DNA of 64,000 bases from Prevotella sp. (GTDB lineage: Bacteria; Bacteroidota; Bacteroidia; Bacteroidales; Bacteroidaceae). The position numbers and the translations under genes were made by a program. Under the pieces are notes generated by a model. It saw only the letters and a list, made by a program, of their open reading frames with translations, made no database searches and was not told the DNA's origin. The stretch covers positions 1 to 64,000 of the forward strand of contig JAFYYV010000001.1 of NCBI GenBank assembly GCA_017557405.1, read 5' to 3'. Each line of letters starts with the position of its first letter. Position 1 is the first letter of the stretch. Shown here piece after piece: positions 18,367-27,378 of this stretch.

Positions 18367-18454
18367 CTTGTCAAAGACCACAAATGACATTGTAAGAGCT
18401 ATGCAATGACGCGGTCAAAGACCATCAATGACAACGTCAAAGACCATCAATGAC
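18367..18454. repeat. 22-bp-period array, four units (intergenic)
   Basis: Units of exactly 22 bp start at 18367, 18389, 18411 and 18433, each ending ATGAC. Three carry the core GTCAAAGACCA(T/C)(C/A)AATGAC; the second reads TGTAAGAGCTATGCAATGAC, nearly the core of the first array near position 706. The array lies just upstream of the endonuclease promoter and beside hairpin element 2. Confidence 0.85.
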
Positions 18455-18490
18455 AACACCACGGGGGGCGATGCGTGTAAATCAAACACC

Positions 18491-18628
18491 CGTACAGTAT
18501 TACAGTTACAGTTTACCTTTGTGGAATTGTGAAAGTGAGTTTATTTATATATATAATATAATATATTATATATTAAATAAAAATTCTGATACCACTTTTT
18601 CTCGATAAAAAAACTGTTATACTGTACG
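18491..18628. repeat. Long-hairpin MITE-like element 2
   Basis: CGTACAGTATTACAGTT (18491-18507) and AACTGTTATACTGTACG (18612-18628) are inverted, with 16 of 17 positions matching. Between them is a strongly palindromic AT core (about 18540-18585) of TATATA and ATAATATAAT words. The arm words (ACAGTTACAGTT) echo the CACAGTCACAGTT arms of element 1. No protein is encoded. The remainder of 18266-18750 holds no gene. Confidence 0.65.
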
Positions 18629-18750
18629 TTCGTACGCTTTTGGTATCTCCTACCTCACAAACAAAAAAATGCAGCCATTTCTGACTGCATTTTAATTGAT
18701 ATTCGTTTTGCCCTCACTCCCTTTATTTAATAAGGTATAGGGGCAACGGA

Positions 18751-18927
18751 TTATTCATCCCACACGTTGGGAGCCTTGGGGAGGCCTTCATCATTAAAGA
18801 TTCCCTTCTTACTCAGGTCATCTCCATCATCATCTTCGTCAATCTCAGGATATGAGCCTGCCAACAAATCCTCTTCATCAAAGAAGAGCATCTTCGTCTC
18901 TGGTTTGATATACATGAATTTATCCAT
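18751..18927 (-). CDS. Small acidic protein, unknown function
   Basis: A 58-residue protein (MDKFMYIKPETKMLFFDEE...). Its middle is very acidic (EIDEDDDGDD), and the end KAPNVWDE together with the YIKPET opening looks like a family of small Bacteroidales proteins that I recognise only by general appearance. There is no signal peptide or Cys. A clear AGGAG Shine-Dalgarno stands 10 bp before the ATG at 18927, unusual in Bacteroidetes and evidence that the frame is real; an in-frame TTG at 18933 is less likely. It begins 23 bp after the stop of the 1016-residue surface protein, so it is probably co-transcribed with it. Confidence 0.6.
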   Translation of the reverse strand: MDKFMYIKPETKMLFFDEEDLLAGSYPEIDEDDDGDDLSKKGIFNDEGLPKAPNVWDE

Positions 18928-18950
18928 AGTCAAAATCTCTCCTTTCTCAT

Positions 18951-21900
18951 TTATTTGTTAATCATTTTCTTACCATTCTCAATCACTACACCCTTGTAGT
19001 TCTTATCGACGCGCAGGCCATTCAGGTTGTAACGATCACCGTTCATCTGCTCGTTGCCAACAGTCTTGATGCCAGTGACAATTTCATTCAAGTAGATGAA
19101 CTCAAGACCCTTAGCACCAGAGGTAGCAGGCAGACGCAGGTAGCTCTTGCCAGTTCCAAAGGTAAAGTCCACCTTCTTCTTCTGGAAGCCAACCTTACCG
19201 GTGCTTGCCGACTTGAACAAACCATAAACAAAGCCATAATCGTCTGAGGTTACAGTGTAAGCCTCGCTAGCTGTGCTTACAAGCAGGTTGTCTTCCACGT
19301 CATCGAACGTTGCATCAGCAGCAGCTACTGGAATTTGGTATGTACCCTCTTCACCTTCAACAACGAGTCCTGTTTCAGCAGGAACCACAGTCACTGTCTG
19401 GCTCTTGAAACTAGAACCATCCTTTTCGGTAACAATGTTGGCGGTCAATCCACTCTCGCTGAAGTCAAGAGCATACTTGCTGCTGAACGACACTGCACCA
19501 GCAGCAGAGATTGTAACCTCGACAGCTGTTACCTTCTTGTAAAGTGACAAGGCGCCACCTGTAGATGTACCATAGCAAGCGAAACCATATGTACTGTTAT
19601 TGCGGAGGTTAGCATTGACTTCATTCTCAGTATTCTTTTTATTTACAAACTCATAAGTTTCTCCAGCTTCTTCATCAAGAGTAACTATCCACAAAGCTTT
19701 ATCATCTGTGCCATCTGCTAACATTTGAGCAGCGTTCTTTGCGCCAGTACTAGCTGCGAATGCTTCTGCGTCTGCACTATAAATCGTCCAATAGTCACCG
19801 CTCTTAGCAATATGCCAAACAATAGCAGCATCAGCAGTGTTAATAACATCGTCCTCGGGAGTGACTTCTGCGTATTGCAAACGATTACTAGCAACCGTAT
19901 TCTTCATAGCCTTTCCGTTGTAGTAGATGATATAGTCACCTTCAACGAGATCACCACTGAAGAGTTCGTATGCGTCAGTTGCTGGAGCTAAAGCTACAGT
20001 AGCAGTGATGGTGACATTGCTCTCAGGCATGATGAATGTCCACATACCAGCATCACCTTCTGTCACATCAATGTTGTTGTTGTCAGCATCTGTAACATTG
20101 ATTGCGTCAAGTACGTATCCTGTTGCGGGATCAGGACTCACATAGATTGTCGTGCCCCAAGGAATCTGTGCACCAGTTGTTAAGGTTTCACTTCCATTAG
20201 GATCATCAAAAATATACAAATCAATGTTCTCCAACGTTCCTATGGTAAGGGTATATTTCTCATGTTCAGGACGATTGAGTGATACAATGTAGTTGTCTTG
20301 TGCTATCTCTTTAGTATCGTTATACGTAGTAAGCTTACCCTGAATAACCACGACATCACCTATTTGCAAATCGTCATCACTACTGAAAGCAACATTATTC
20401 AAGCCTTTACCTTTATATACCAAGAGTTGGTCGGTAGTTGAGCCATCATCAGAGATATAATAACGGTGACTGCTATCACCCGTAATACCAGTATTCTCTC
20501 CAAAGAATGATGAAACAATACCTTGTACATAAACTACATCAGAAGTTCCACTAGCAGGGGTTGCTTCAAGTGCCTCAGCAACTGTTAAAGGAGTTGAAAG
20601 CGTGAAAACCTCAGTAACAATCTCACTGGTATTGCTCTCAAGTACAGCAATGGCCTTAACGGTGGTTGTAGCAGTAATTGTGAAGGGGGCGCTGTACTGT
20701 GCACTACTCGTTGTTGGATCAGTTCCATCAGTAGTATAGTAGATCGTTGCTTCATCATCAGCTGTAATCGTTATAGTTGTTTCACCTAAGAAAGGAGTAG
20801 TACCAGAAATAGTGGGAGGAGCAACTGTGCCCTCAGGGGTAATGGTGACAACGACCTGTGAAAGACGAACTTGAGCAGAAGCAGAAAATACTACTGATGT
20901 GGCACTACCAGTCCATGTTCCACCATTATATGAACCTGTCTCTGTTGAAAGGTTATCGACGGAATAACTTCCTGTCTTTGTAAAGACAATCTTCGTGATT
21001 TTGCCAGATGTTGTTGAGAAAGTCGTTGTAGAATTAGCATAAAGTCGATATTCTGATGTAGCGAAAGCTGCATCAGTACTGGACATCGTAACGCCAGATT
21101 TGGTAACAACATCTGGACTATTATTGGCTGATGTAGTTCCCATGTCGGTACCAGCTACAAAAGTCACATCACCTCCCTCAAATGGAGAACTATCAGTAAC
21201 TGTCAAAGTATATGTTGCATAAGACTCATTGTATTCTCCTGACACACCTTCATATGTAGCTGTAATAATTGTTGTTCCTTCGGCAACGAGTGTTACATTA
21301 CCACTTTCATCAATAGTTGCTACATTTTCGTTGCTACTTTCCCAAGAAACGGTTGCACCGCTGATAGCGGAGCCATTAGCAGTTACAGTTGCTGTTAGTT
21401 GACCTGCTGTCGTACTCGTATGAACATCGGTATTGAAATCCGTAGGAACATTAATAGCGGTTGTTGTGTTAACGGCACCATCTGTGACTACCTTATAGAA
21501 AAAAGCCATAGTACCAGTTGTTCCAGCATATGAACGCAAGCCACTGGTACCATTTATACGGAGGTGACGAGCGGTTGTGGTCTTATTGGCAACTGCATAG
21601 TTTGCATCAGAAACCTGAGTTGTACCAATAATAAGGTCGGTGTTTGTTCCTGCCTCGGTTGCCATACTGAATGTGTTCGAGGTGGGGACCTGAAGGTAAT
21701 AGGTCGTTTCGCCGATAGTGGCTTGTGCGGTGAACGAATTACCATCAGCTGCCTTTGTAAGGGTGTAGTAAATCGGAGTCTGAGCTGTAGGAAGAGCTGT
21801 CTTTCCCCAACTACTAGTACCGTCGTAATGGAAACCAGTACCATCTATACCAAGAACATACTGAGCAGACTCGTCAATATTGGCGATTGAGGTTAATTGT

Positions 21901-22001
21901 TCATATGTATCTCCCCACGCTGTTCCAGCGCCAATGATGCACATGACGGCCAGCAGCAGTAAGCCGCGTAGTCGTTTCAAATTTAGTAATTTTTCTTTCA
22001 T
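18951..22001 (-). CDS. Large secreted multidomain surface protein
   Basis: A 1016-residue protein with signal peptide (1-30, ending near GTAWG). Then: a beta-rich accessory module (about 31-172), a bacterial Ig-like group 2 domain (about 180-270; WESSNENVATIDESGNVT), a beta-sandwich region, a chitobiase-C-type repeat (about 395-465; IYYTTDGTDPTTSS), an OB-fold-like domain (about 475-580; VVYVQGIVSS, IGDVVVIQGKL), an InlB-like beta repeat (about 590-670), a second copy of the accessory module (about 676-825), a further beta domain, and a sorting-type tail (RYNLNGLRV, GVVIENGKKMINK). No catalytic motif is visible; it may be an adhesin or a glycan-binding scaffold. Its promoter is at 22123-22153. 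Confidence 0.75.
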   Translation of the reverse strand: MKEKLLNLKRLRGLLLLAVMCIIGAGTAWGDTYEQLTSIANIDESAQYVLGIDGTGFHYDGTSSWGKTALPTAQTPIYYTLTKAADGNSFTAQATIGETTYYLQVPTSNTFSMATEAGTNTDLIIGTTQVSDANYAVANKTTTARHLRINGTSGLRSYAGTTGTMAFFYKVVTDGAVNTTTAINVPTDFNTDVHTSTTAGQLTATVTANGSAISGATVSWESSNENVATIDESGNVTLVAEGTTIITATYEGVSGEYNESYATYTLTVTDSSPFEGGDVTFVAGTDMGTTSANNSPDVVTKSGVTMSSTDAAFATSEYRLYANSTTTFSTTSGKITKIVFTKTGSYSVDNLSTETGSYNGGTWTGSATSVVFSASAQVRLSQVVVTITPEGTVAPPTISGTTPFLGETTITITADDEATIYYTTDGTDPTTSSAQYSAPFTITATTTVKAIAVLESNTSEIVTEVFTLSTPLTVAEALEATPASGTSDVVYVQGIVSSFFGENTGITGDSSHRYYISDDGSTTDQLLVYKGKGLNNVAFSSDDDLQIGDVVVIQGKLTTYNDTKEIAQDNYIVSLNRPEHEKYTLTIGTLENIDLYIFDDPNGSETLTTGAQIPWGTTIYVSPDPATGYVLDAINVTDADNNNIDVTEGDAGMWTFIMPESNVTITATVALAPATDAYELFSGDLVEGDYIIYYNGKAMKNTVASNRLQYAEVTPEDDVINTADAAIVWHIAKSGDYWTIYSADAEAFAASTGAKNAAQMLADGTDDKALWIVTLDEEAGETYEFVNKKNTENEVNANLRNNSTYGFACYGTSTGGALSLYKKVTAVEVTISAAGAVSFSSKYALDFSESGLTANIVTEKDGSSFKSQTVTVVPAETGLVVEGEEGTYQIPVAAADATFDDVEDNLLVSTASEAYTVTSDDYGFVYGLFKSASTGKVGFQKKKVDFTFGTGKSYLRLPATSGAKGLEFIYLNEIVTGIKTVGNEQMNGDRYNLNGLRVDKNYKGVVIENGKKMINK

Positions 22002-22095
22002 AATGATGTATTTTTGTTAATGTTGATATTTAAGTTTCGTATGAATCACTTTAGTGGTGATAAGTGAGAGGTAAGAGGTTAGACACACCAAATCG

Positions 22096-22153
22096 GTGGA
22101 GTTTTACTCCACTATTCGAGTGCAAAAATAGAAAAACTATTTATAAGTAACAA
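22096..22153 (-). promoter_or_regulatory. Promoter and leader hairpin of the 1016-residue protein
   Basis: Minus-strand TTG (22153-22151), 20 nt, then TATTTTTG (22130-22123). Shortly downstream the leader can fold GTGGAG/CTCCAC (22096-22101 with 22107-22112, five-base loop). The leader to the ATG is about 115 nt. The first transcribed bases closely resemble those of the promoter at 22905. Confidence 0.7.
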
Positions 22154-22213
22154 CAAAATTGGTGTTAAATCTTTCATAAACAATGATTTTTTCTCCTATT
22201 AGCTCCAAAATGG

Positions 22214-22837
22214 CTATTGTTGCTTCTTCAGAATGATGTTCACAAGGGTAGTAACGTCTCTAACATCAACTTCTCCATCACCGTTCACATCGCCCTTGAG
22301 ATCATCATTAGAACCTGTTTCAATAAGTTGATAAACTTTTATCGCATGGGGGTAAGTACTTAAACTTAAACTGGAAGCAGCATATGCTTTATATACATGA
22401 GAAGTTGAAGAAGTATAACCTAAATAACGATTCTCATTGCTCGTGTTTTGAATATAAGCAGTTCCATCTGTCTGAAAAACAAAAGCCCAAACAGATCCAG
22501 CACTACCCAATGAAACATCAGTACCACTATTATTCGTAAGCAAATTATTAGAAGTTCCGTTACTTACGTTCTTCATAGTAAAACCACCTTTAGCAGTCCC
22601 CAACTTCCACACATAGGTTTCGGTTCCTGACAATCCTTCTGTATTATAAGAATTTGTCGTTTGGAGCGCACCATCAGTAGCAACATTATTCATCACATGT
22701 CCATCTTGCTCAAACACATACAGACCACCTGCCTGAACAGTAGTTACCTGCACCAATTTGTAGGTTGTATCTGCCCATGTCGTACCAAATACAGCCAAAA
22801 GCAGCATTGTGCACCATAATCTTATTAGTTTTTTCAT
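22214..22837 (-). CDS. Small secreted dockerin-like protein
   Basis: A 207-residue protein: signal peptide 1-22 (to TTWA), one beta-rich module (about 24-172; GGLYVFEQDG, VWAFVFQTDG, RYLGYTS) of the kind repeated in the neighbouring 1016-residue protein, and a C-terminal single dockerin-like repeat (GDVNGDGEVDVRDVTTLVNIIL). It has no catalytic domain, so it is in effect the module plus an anchor. It is separated from the 1016-residue gene by 212 bp that hold that gene's promoter, so it is transcribed from its own promoter at 22905. Function unknown. Confidence 0.7.
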   Translation of the reverse strand: MKKLIRLWCTMLLLAVFGTTWADTTYKLVQVTTVQAGGLYVFEQDGHVMNNVATDGALQTTNSYNTEGLSGTETYVWKLGTAKGGFTMKNVSNGTSNNLLTNNSGTDVSLGSAGSVWAFVFQTDGTAYIQNTSNENRYLGYTSSTSHVYKAYAASSLSLSTYPHAIKVYQLIETGSNDDLKGDVNGDGEVDVRDVTTLVNIILKKQQ

Positions 22838-22904
22838 AAGGAAAATAGGTTTAGATGGTTATTTTCTAGTCATTATGATTTCGGTAATAGAGCTTATTCG
22901 ATGG

Positions 22905-22935
22905 CAAAAATAGAAAAAGAAATCCGTAAATGCAA
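22905..22935 (-). promoter_or_regulatory. Promoter of the small dockerin protein
   Basis: Minus-strand TTG (22935-22933), 20 nt, then TATTTTTG (22912-22905). The leader is about 65 nt. It diverges from miaB, whose own -7 element is about 90 bp away. Confidence 0.7.
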
Positions 22936-22997
22936 GCGAAACAGGGGCTTAATGTGTGAAAAAAGGAAAAATGGCCATGAAAAAGCTATTTTTTGTG

Positions 22998-23005
22998 TAA
23001 TTTTG
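22998..23005 (+). promoter_or_regulatory. Likely -7 element of the miaB promoter
   Basis: TAATTTTG followed by CAG, about 20 bp before the miaB ATG. The -33 region is not a good match. The position may be off by one base. Confidence 0.5.
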
Positions 23006-23024
23006 CAGCCAAAAAGGAGAGGAA

Positions 23025-24380
<1,356 letters not shown>

Positions 24381-24413
24381 TAATCAAAGATTTCTCATCT
24401 AATTTATCAAATG

Positions 24414-24454
24414 AAGAAAGCATAGCCTCGGAGTTCCCAAAGCTATGCTTTCTT
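24414..24454. terminator. Terminator between miaB and the OmpA gene
   Basis: AAGAAAGCATAGC (24414-24426) pairs perfectly over 13 bp with GCTATGCTTTCTT (24442-24454), followed by a T run on the plus strand. It serves miaB and probably the convergent OmpA gene, whose stop is 17 bp further. Confidence 0.85.
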
Positions 24455-24471
24455 TTTGTATATTCAAAAGG

Positions 24472-25611
24472 TCAACGAATTTCTTGTATTTCCTTGTGGC
24501 TACCCTTGCCGTCGATGATGACACAACGGTTCTTGTCGTTCTCATCGAAGGGCTGCACAGTGTCACCCTTGTAGTCAATAGACAAGCGGGTGGCGTCGCA
24601 ACCATAAGTATCGATGAGTTCCTGACGACAGTTCTCGGCGCGTTTCTTGGAATAGCCAATGTTGAGCGTAGGATTACCCGTTCCCTTGTCAGCATATCCC
24701 ACAATCATCACGCGAGCATCAGGATTGCGCTTCATGAAGTCGGCCACCTTTTGCATCTGTCTCACACCCACCTCGGGATCGCTTTTGCAAATGACGTAGA
24801 AAATCTCCTCGTGGAGAGTCTCATTGACGGTGATTTCCTGCTTGACCGGCTCTCTTATAATGGGTTTTTCAGGTTCGGGTTCGACTACGGGTTCAGGCTC
24901 TACAATAGGTTCGGGTTCGACTACGGGTTCAGGTTTCTTCTCGCAACACTTCTTGTACTTGTGGCCGAAGCGGAAACTGACACCGAGTTGTGCGGTAAAC
25001 ATCCAGTCGTCGGCATCATTGGTCTTCGAGTTGAAACGGTCACTCAAGCTGTTGGCGGCCACTTCGAGAGAGAGACCGAGAGGTTTGGTGACATTGGTCT
25101 CCAAACGAAGACCAGCACGAATGTTATGGGAAAGACGATTCTTGTCCCATGCCAATGGTGTGTGAATGGTGGGATAAGCAGCACGCAAATCTTTCAACTC
25201 GTCGTTGTTCCACGCATTGGTGAGTCCGAATCCGCCGACTAAGATGAGATTGAGCGGTCGTGAATAATTCTTGCTGAAGAGGTTGCTGACGTTGACTAGC
25301 AGATCGGCGTCAGTGGTGATATAGTTCCATTTATAATACTTGTCGAGAGTATCAAAACCACTTTTCGACTGCCAACCATTGACGTGGAGCCGCAACCCAA
25401 CGGCGGGGAAGAAATAGTGTCCGAAGGAGAGCGACGCTGTAGGCATGAGCAATTTGTCAATAGAAGCGTCGGTAGAGGTGAAATGCACACCGCCCTGTGC
25501 CTCAATGAACGAGTAGGATTTGAGTTTTCCATTTTCACAGTCTTGCGCCATTGCCGTCGTGGCAAGCAGCATAGTGGCCAAAGCCGTGATCAGTAGTCGT
25601 TTCGTTTTCAT
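24472..25611 (-). CDS. OmpA-family outer-membrane protein
   Basis: A 379-residue protein linking the outer membrane to peptidoglycan. Signal peptide 1-22 (to AMAQ). An N-terminal eight-strand-type beta barrel (about 25-215) has alternating aromatic strands. A proline linker of EPEPVVEPEP repeats (about 222-245) leads to a C-terminal OmpA domain (about 255-375) with ARVMIVGYADKGTGNP and YSKKRAENCRQELI, the peptidoglycan-binding helix. Two Cys pairs (CEN near the mature N-terminus and CC after the barrel) may be oxidised. It has its own promoter at 25652-25682. Confidence 0.9.
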   Translation of the reverse strand: MKTKRLLITALATMLLATTAMAQDCENGKLKSYSFIEAQGGVHFTSTDASIDKLLMPTASLSFGHYFFPAVGLRLHVNGWQSKSGFDTLDKYYKWNYITTDADLLVNVSNLFSKNYSRPLNLILVGGFGLTNAWNNDELKDLRAAYPTIHTPLAWDKNRLSHNIRAGLRLETNVTKPLGLSLEVAANSLSDRFNSKTNDADDWMFTAQLGVSFRFGHKYKKCCEKKPEPVVEPEPIVEPEPVVEPEPEKPIIREPVKQEITVNETLHEEIFYVICKSDPEVGVRQMQKVADFMKRNPDARVMIVGYADKGTGNPTLNIGYSKKRAENCRQELIDTYGCDATRLSIDYKGDTVQPFDENDKNRCVIIDGKGSHKEIQEIR

Positions 25612-25651
25612 AATTAAAATAGTTTGTTTGATTAATAGAATATTTTCGATG

Positions 25652-25682
25652 CAAATTTAACTTTTCTCGTTTAAAATAACAA
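25652..25682 (-). promoter_or_regulatory. Promoter of the OmpA-family gene
   Basis: Minus-strand TTG (25682-25680), 20 nt, then TAAATTTG (25659-25652), followed by CATCGAA, an initially transcribed sequence similar to those at 22123 and 22905. Confidence 0.7.
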
Positions 25683-25713
25683 ATTTTTCTTCGGTTTTAT
25701 CGCACAAAATGTT

Positions 25714-25721
25714 TAACTTTG
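25714..25721 (+). promoter_or_regulatory. Likely -7 element for the acyltransferase-parE-protease run
   Basis: TAACTTTG followed by CAG, 30 bp before the acyltransferase ATG; the candidate -33 (TTCGG, near 25690) is imperfect. It diverges from the OmpA promoter within 60 bp. Confidence 0.55.
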
Positions 25722-25750
25722 CAGAATATTACTAAAAACTTACACGAAAC

Positions 25751-26902
25751 ATGTCCTCAGTGGAAATCAAGAAAGTGTCCTCACGGCGGGACCTGAAGAC
25801 CTTTGTGGAGTTTCACTACGACCTTTACAAAGGGAACAAATACGACGCTCCGAACCTTTTCAGCGATGATATGAATACGCTGGACGAAAAGAAAAACGCC
25901 GCTTTCGAGTTCTGCGAAGCTGAGTATTATATTGCCTATAAAGACGGGAAGGTGGTGGGCCGTGTGGCTGCCATCATCAACCATCATGCCAACGAGAAGT
26001 GGAACCGCAAGAGCGTACGCTTCGGTTGGATTGACTTCGTTGACGACACGGAAGTGTCAGAGGCATTGATGAAGGCTGTAGAAGACTATGGTCGGCGCAA
26101 AGGAATGACCGAGATTATCGGTCCATTGGGGTTCACCGACATGGATCCCGAAGGTATGCTGACCTATGGTTTCGACCAGATGGGTACAATGGCCACTATC
26201 TACAACTATCCCTATTATCCGCAACACATCGAGAGACTGGGCGGATATGAAAAGGACAACGACTACGTGGAATATAAGGTCTATGTACCCGAGAAAATTC
26301 CCGAGAAGATTGTGAAGATCTCGGAAATGATCATGAAACGCTACAACCTCCGTGTTCGCACAACGACAAAGAAGGAGGTGTTCAAGGAGGGTATGGGACA
26401 GAAGATCTTCGATGTCATCAACGGCACGTTCGGTCATCTGTATGGCTACAGCACGTTGTCGGAGAACCAGATCAAACAATACGTTGACATGTATTTCCCG
26501 ATGGTTGACCTCGACTTGGTGCCCATCATTGAGGATTGGTCGACCGAAGAGCACAAGGTGATTGGTGTGGGAATTACGTTGCCCTCGCTGACAAAAGCCC
26601 TGCAGAAATGTTGGCGCGGAAGACTCTATCCTTTCGGTTGGTGGCACATCATACGCGCACTGAAGTTCCACAAGGCCCCCTGCGCCGACTTGTTACTTAT
26701 CGGAGTATTGCCCGAATACCGCAAAAAGGGTGCCAATGCCCTGCTTTTCTACCACCTCATCCCATTCTATCGGAAATATGGATTCGCATGGGGAGAGACA
26801 CACGTGGAAATGGAAACCAACGACAAGGTACAAAGTCAATGGCTGTATTTTGACCACGAGCAGCACAAACGCCGCAGATGCTATAAAAAGAATATTGGGT
26901 GA
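25751..26902 (+). CDS. GNAT-like acyltransferase (YghO type)
   Basis: A 383-residue cytoplasmic protein with a degenerate GNAT acetyltransferase architecture similar to E. coli YghO. The N-terminal half has the YYIAYKDGKVVGRVAAIINH strand pair, and GPLGFTDMDPEGML is highly typical of the family. The C-terminal half has a second GNAT-like piece with LLIGVLPEYRKKGANALLF, an acetyl-CoA-binding-type loop. Substrate unknown; relatives are often guessed to act on lipids or amines without proof. Its stop codon TGA (26900-26902) lies inside a repeat-like tract that continues into the next intergenic stretch. Confidence 0.75.
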   Translation: MSSVEIKKVSSRRDLKTFVEFHYDLYKGNKYDAPNLFSDDMNTLDEKKNAAFEFCEAEYYIAYKDGKVVGRVAAIINHHANEKWNRKSVRFGWIDFVDDTEVSEALMKAVEDYGRRKGMTEIIGPLGFTDMDPEGMLTYGFDQMGTMATIYNYPYYPQHIERLGGYEKDNDYVEYKVYVPEKIPEKIVKISEMIMKRYNLRVRTTTKKEVFKEGMGQKIFDVINGTFGHLYGYSTLSENQIKQYVDMYFPMVDLDLVPIIEDWSTEEHKVIGVGITLPSLTKALQKCWRGRLYPFGWWHIIRALKFHKAPCADLLLIGVLPEYRKKGANALLFYHLIPFYRKYGFAWGETHVEMETNDKVQSQWLYFDHEQHKRRRCYKKNIG

Positions 26903-26911
26903 TAGCTGATA

Positions 26912-27378
26912 GGTGTTAGGTGATGGGTATTAGATGCTAATAATGGCTGATGGATATTTGACAAAATGGAGAAATTCTATTATAGACGGCTAGATGTATA
27001 TCAAAATGCAAAGAAACTGGCCATAGATGTCAATGAAACCCTAAAGTCTTTTCCAGTGGAAGAGCGATTTGGGTTGAGTAGCCAACTAAGAAGGGCATCG
27101 ACTTCCATCATGTTCAACATTGCTGAAGCCTTCGGTAGATATAGTGACAAAGAACGAGCCTATTTCTTGGACATAGCCAACGGGTCGTTAATGGAATCGT
27201 CAAGTGAATTGGAGTTAGCGCAGGCGTATGGATATATTTCAAAAGAAGAATTGGATTCATACGACGAAGTAATTCTTATAATAGTTAAACAATTGGCAAA
27301 ATTGAGAACTTCTTTAAACAAATGAACATGCAGGAAAACGAAGAAATAGCCAACATCCAACATCCAACACCCAACACC
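26912..27378. mobile_element. Possible small cassette: inverted repeats around a four-helix-bundle gene
   Basis: The left repeat at 26912-26937 (GGTGTTAGGTGATGGG...) and the right repeat at 27353-27378 (reverse complement GGTGTTGGGTGTTGGATG...) match at 20 of 26 positions in inverted orientation. They enclose the 360-bp four-helix-bundle gene. Repeat-like words continue outside on both sides (from about 26897, and to 27383). No transposase is encoded, so movement would have to be helped in trans or be historical. The element reading is inference. Confidence 0.4.
26966..27325 (+). CDS. Four-helix-bundle protein (S23/IVP family)
   Basis: A 119-residue all-alpha protein of the family first found in intervening sequences of 23S rRNA genes (TIGR02436 type). 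Family marks are the opening [14 protein letters not shown], the central [22 protein letters not shown], and the end [16 protein letters not shown]. Relatives form pentameric bundles and include the Avd accessory of diversity-generating retroelements, but no reverse transcriptase is present here. The stop overlaps the parE start (ATGA). It lies between imperfect inverted repeats, unlike its housekeeping neighbours, suggesting insertion between the acyltransferase and parE. Confidence 0.88.
   Translation: MEKFYYRRLDVYQNAKKLAIDVNETLKSFPVEERFGLSSQLRRASTSIMFNIAEAFGRYSDKERAYFLDIANGSLMESSSELELAQAYGYISKEELDSYDEVILIIVKQLAKLRTSLNK

Noticed and set aside
24414-24454. A further copy of the 22-bp array because of AAAGCTATGCTTT
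   Set aside because: The shared word is part of a perfect single hairpin that works as a terminator; there is no tandem repetition.
26966-27325. Accessory gene (Avd) of a diversity-generating retroelement
   Set aside because: The fold family matches, but no reverse transcriptase, template repeat or variable repeat was found around it.
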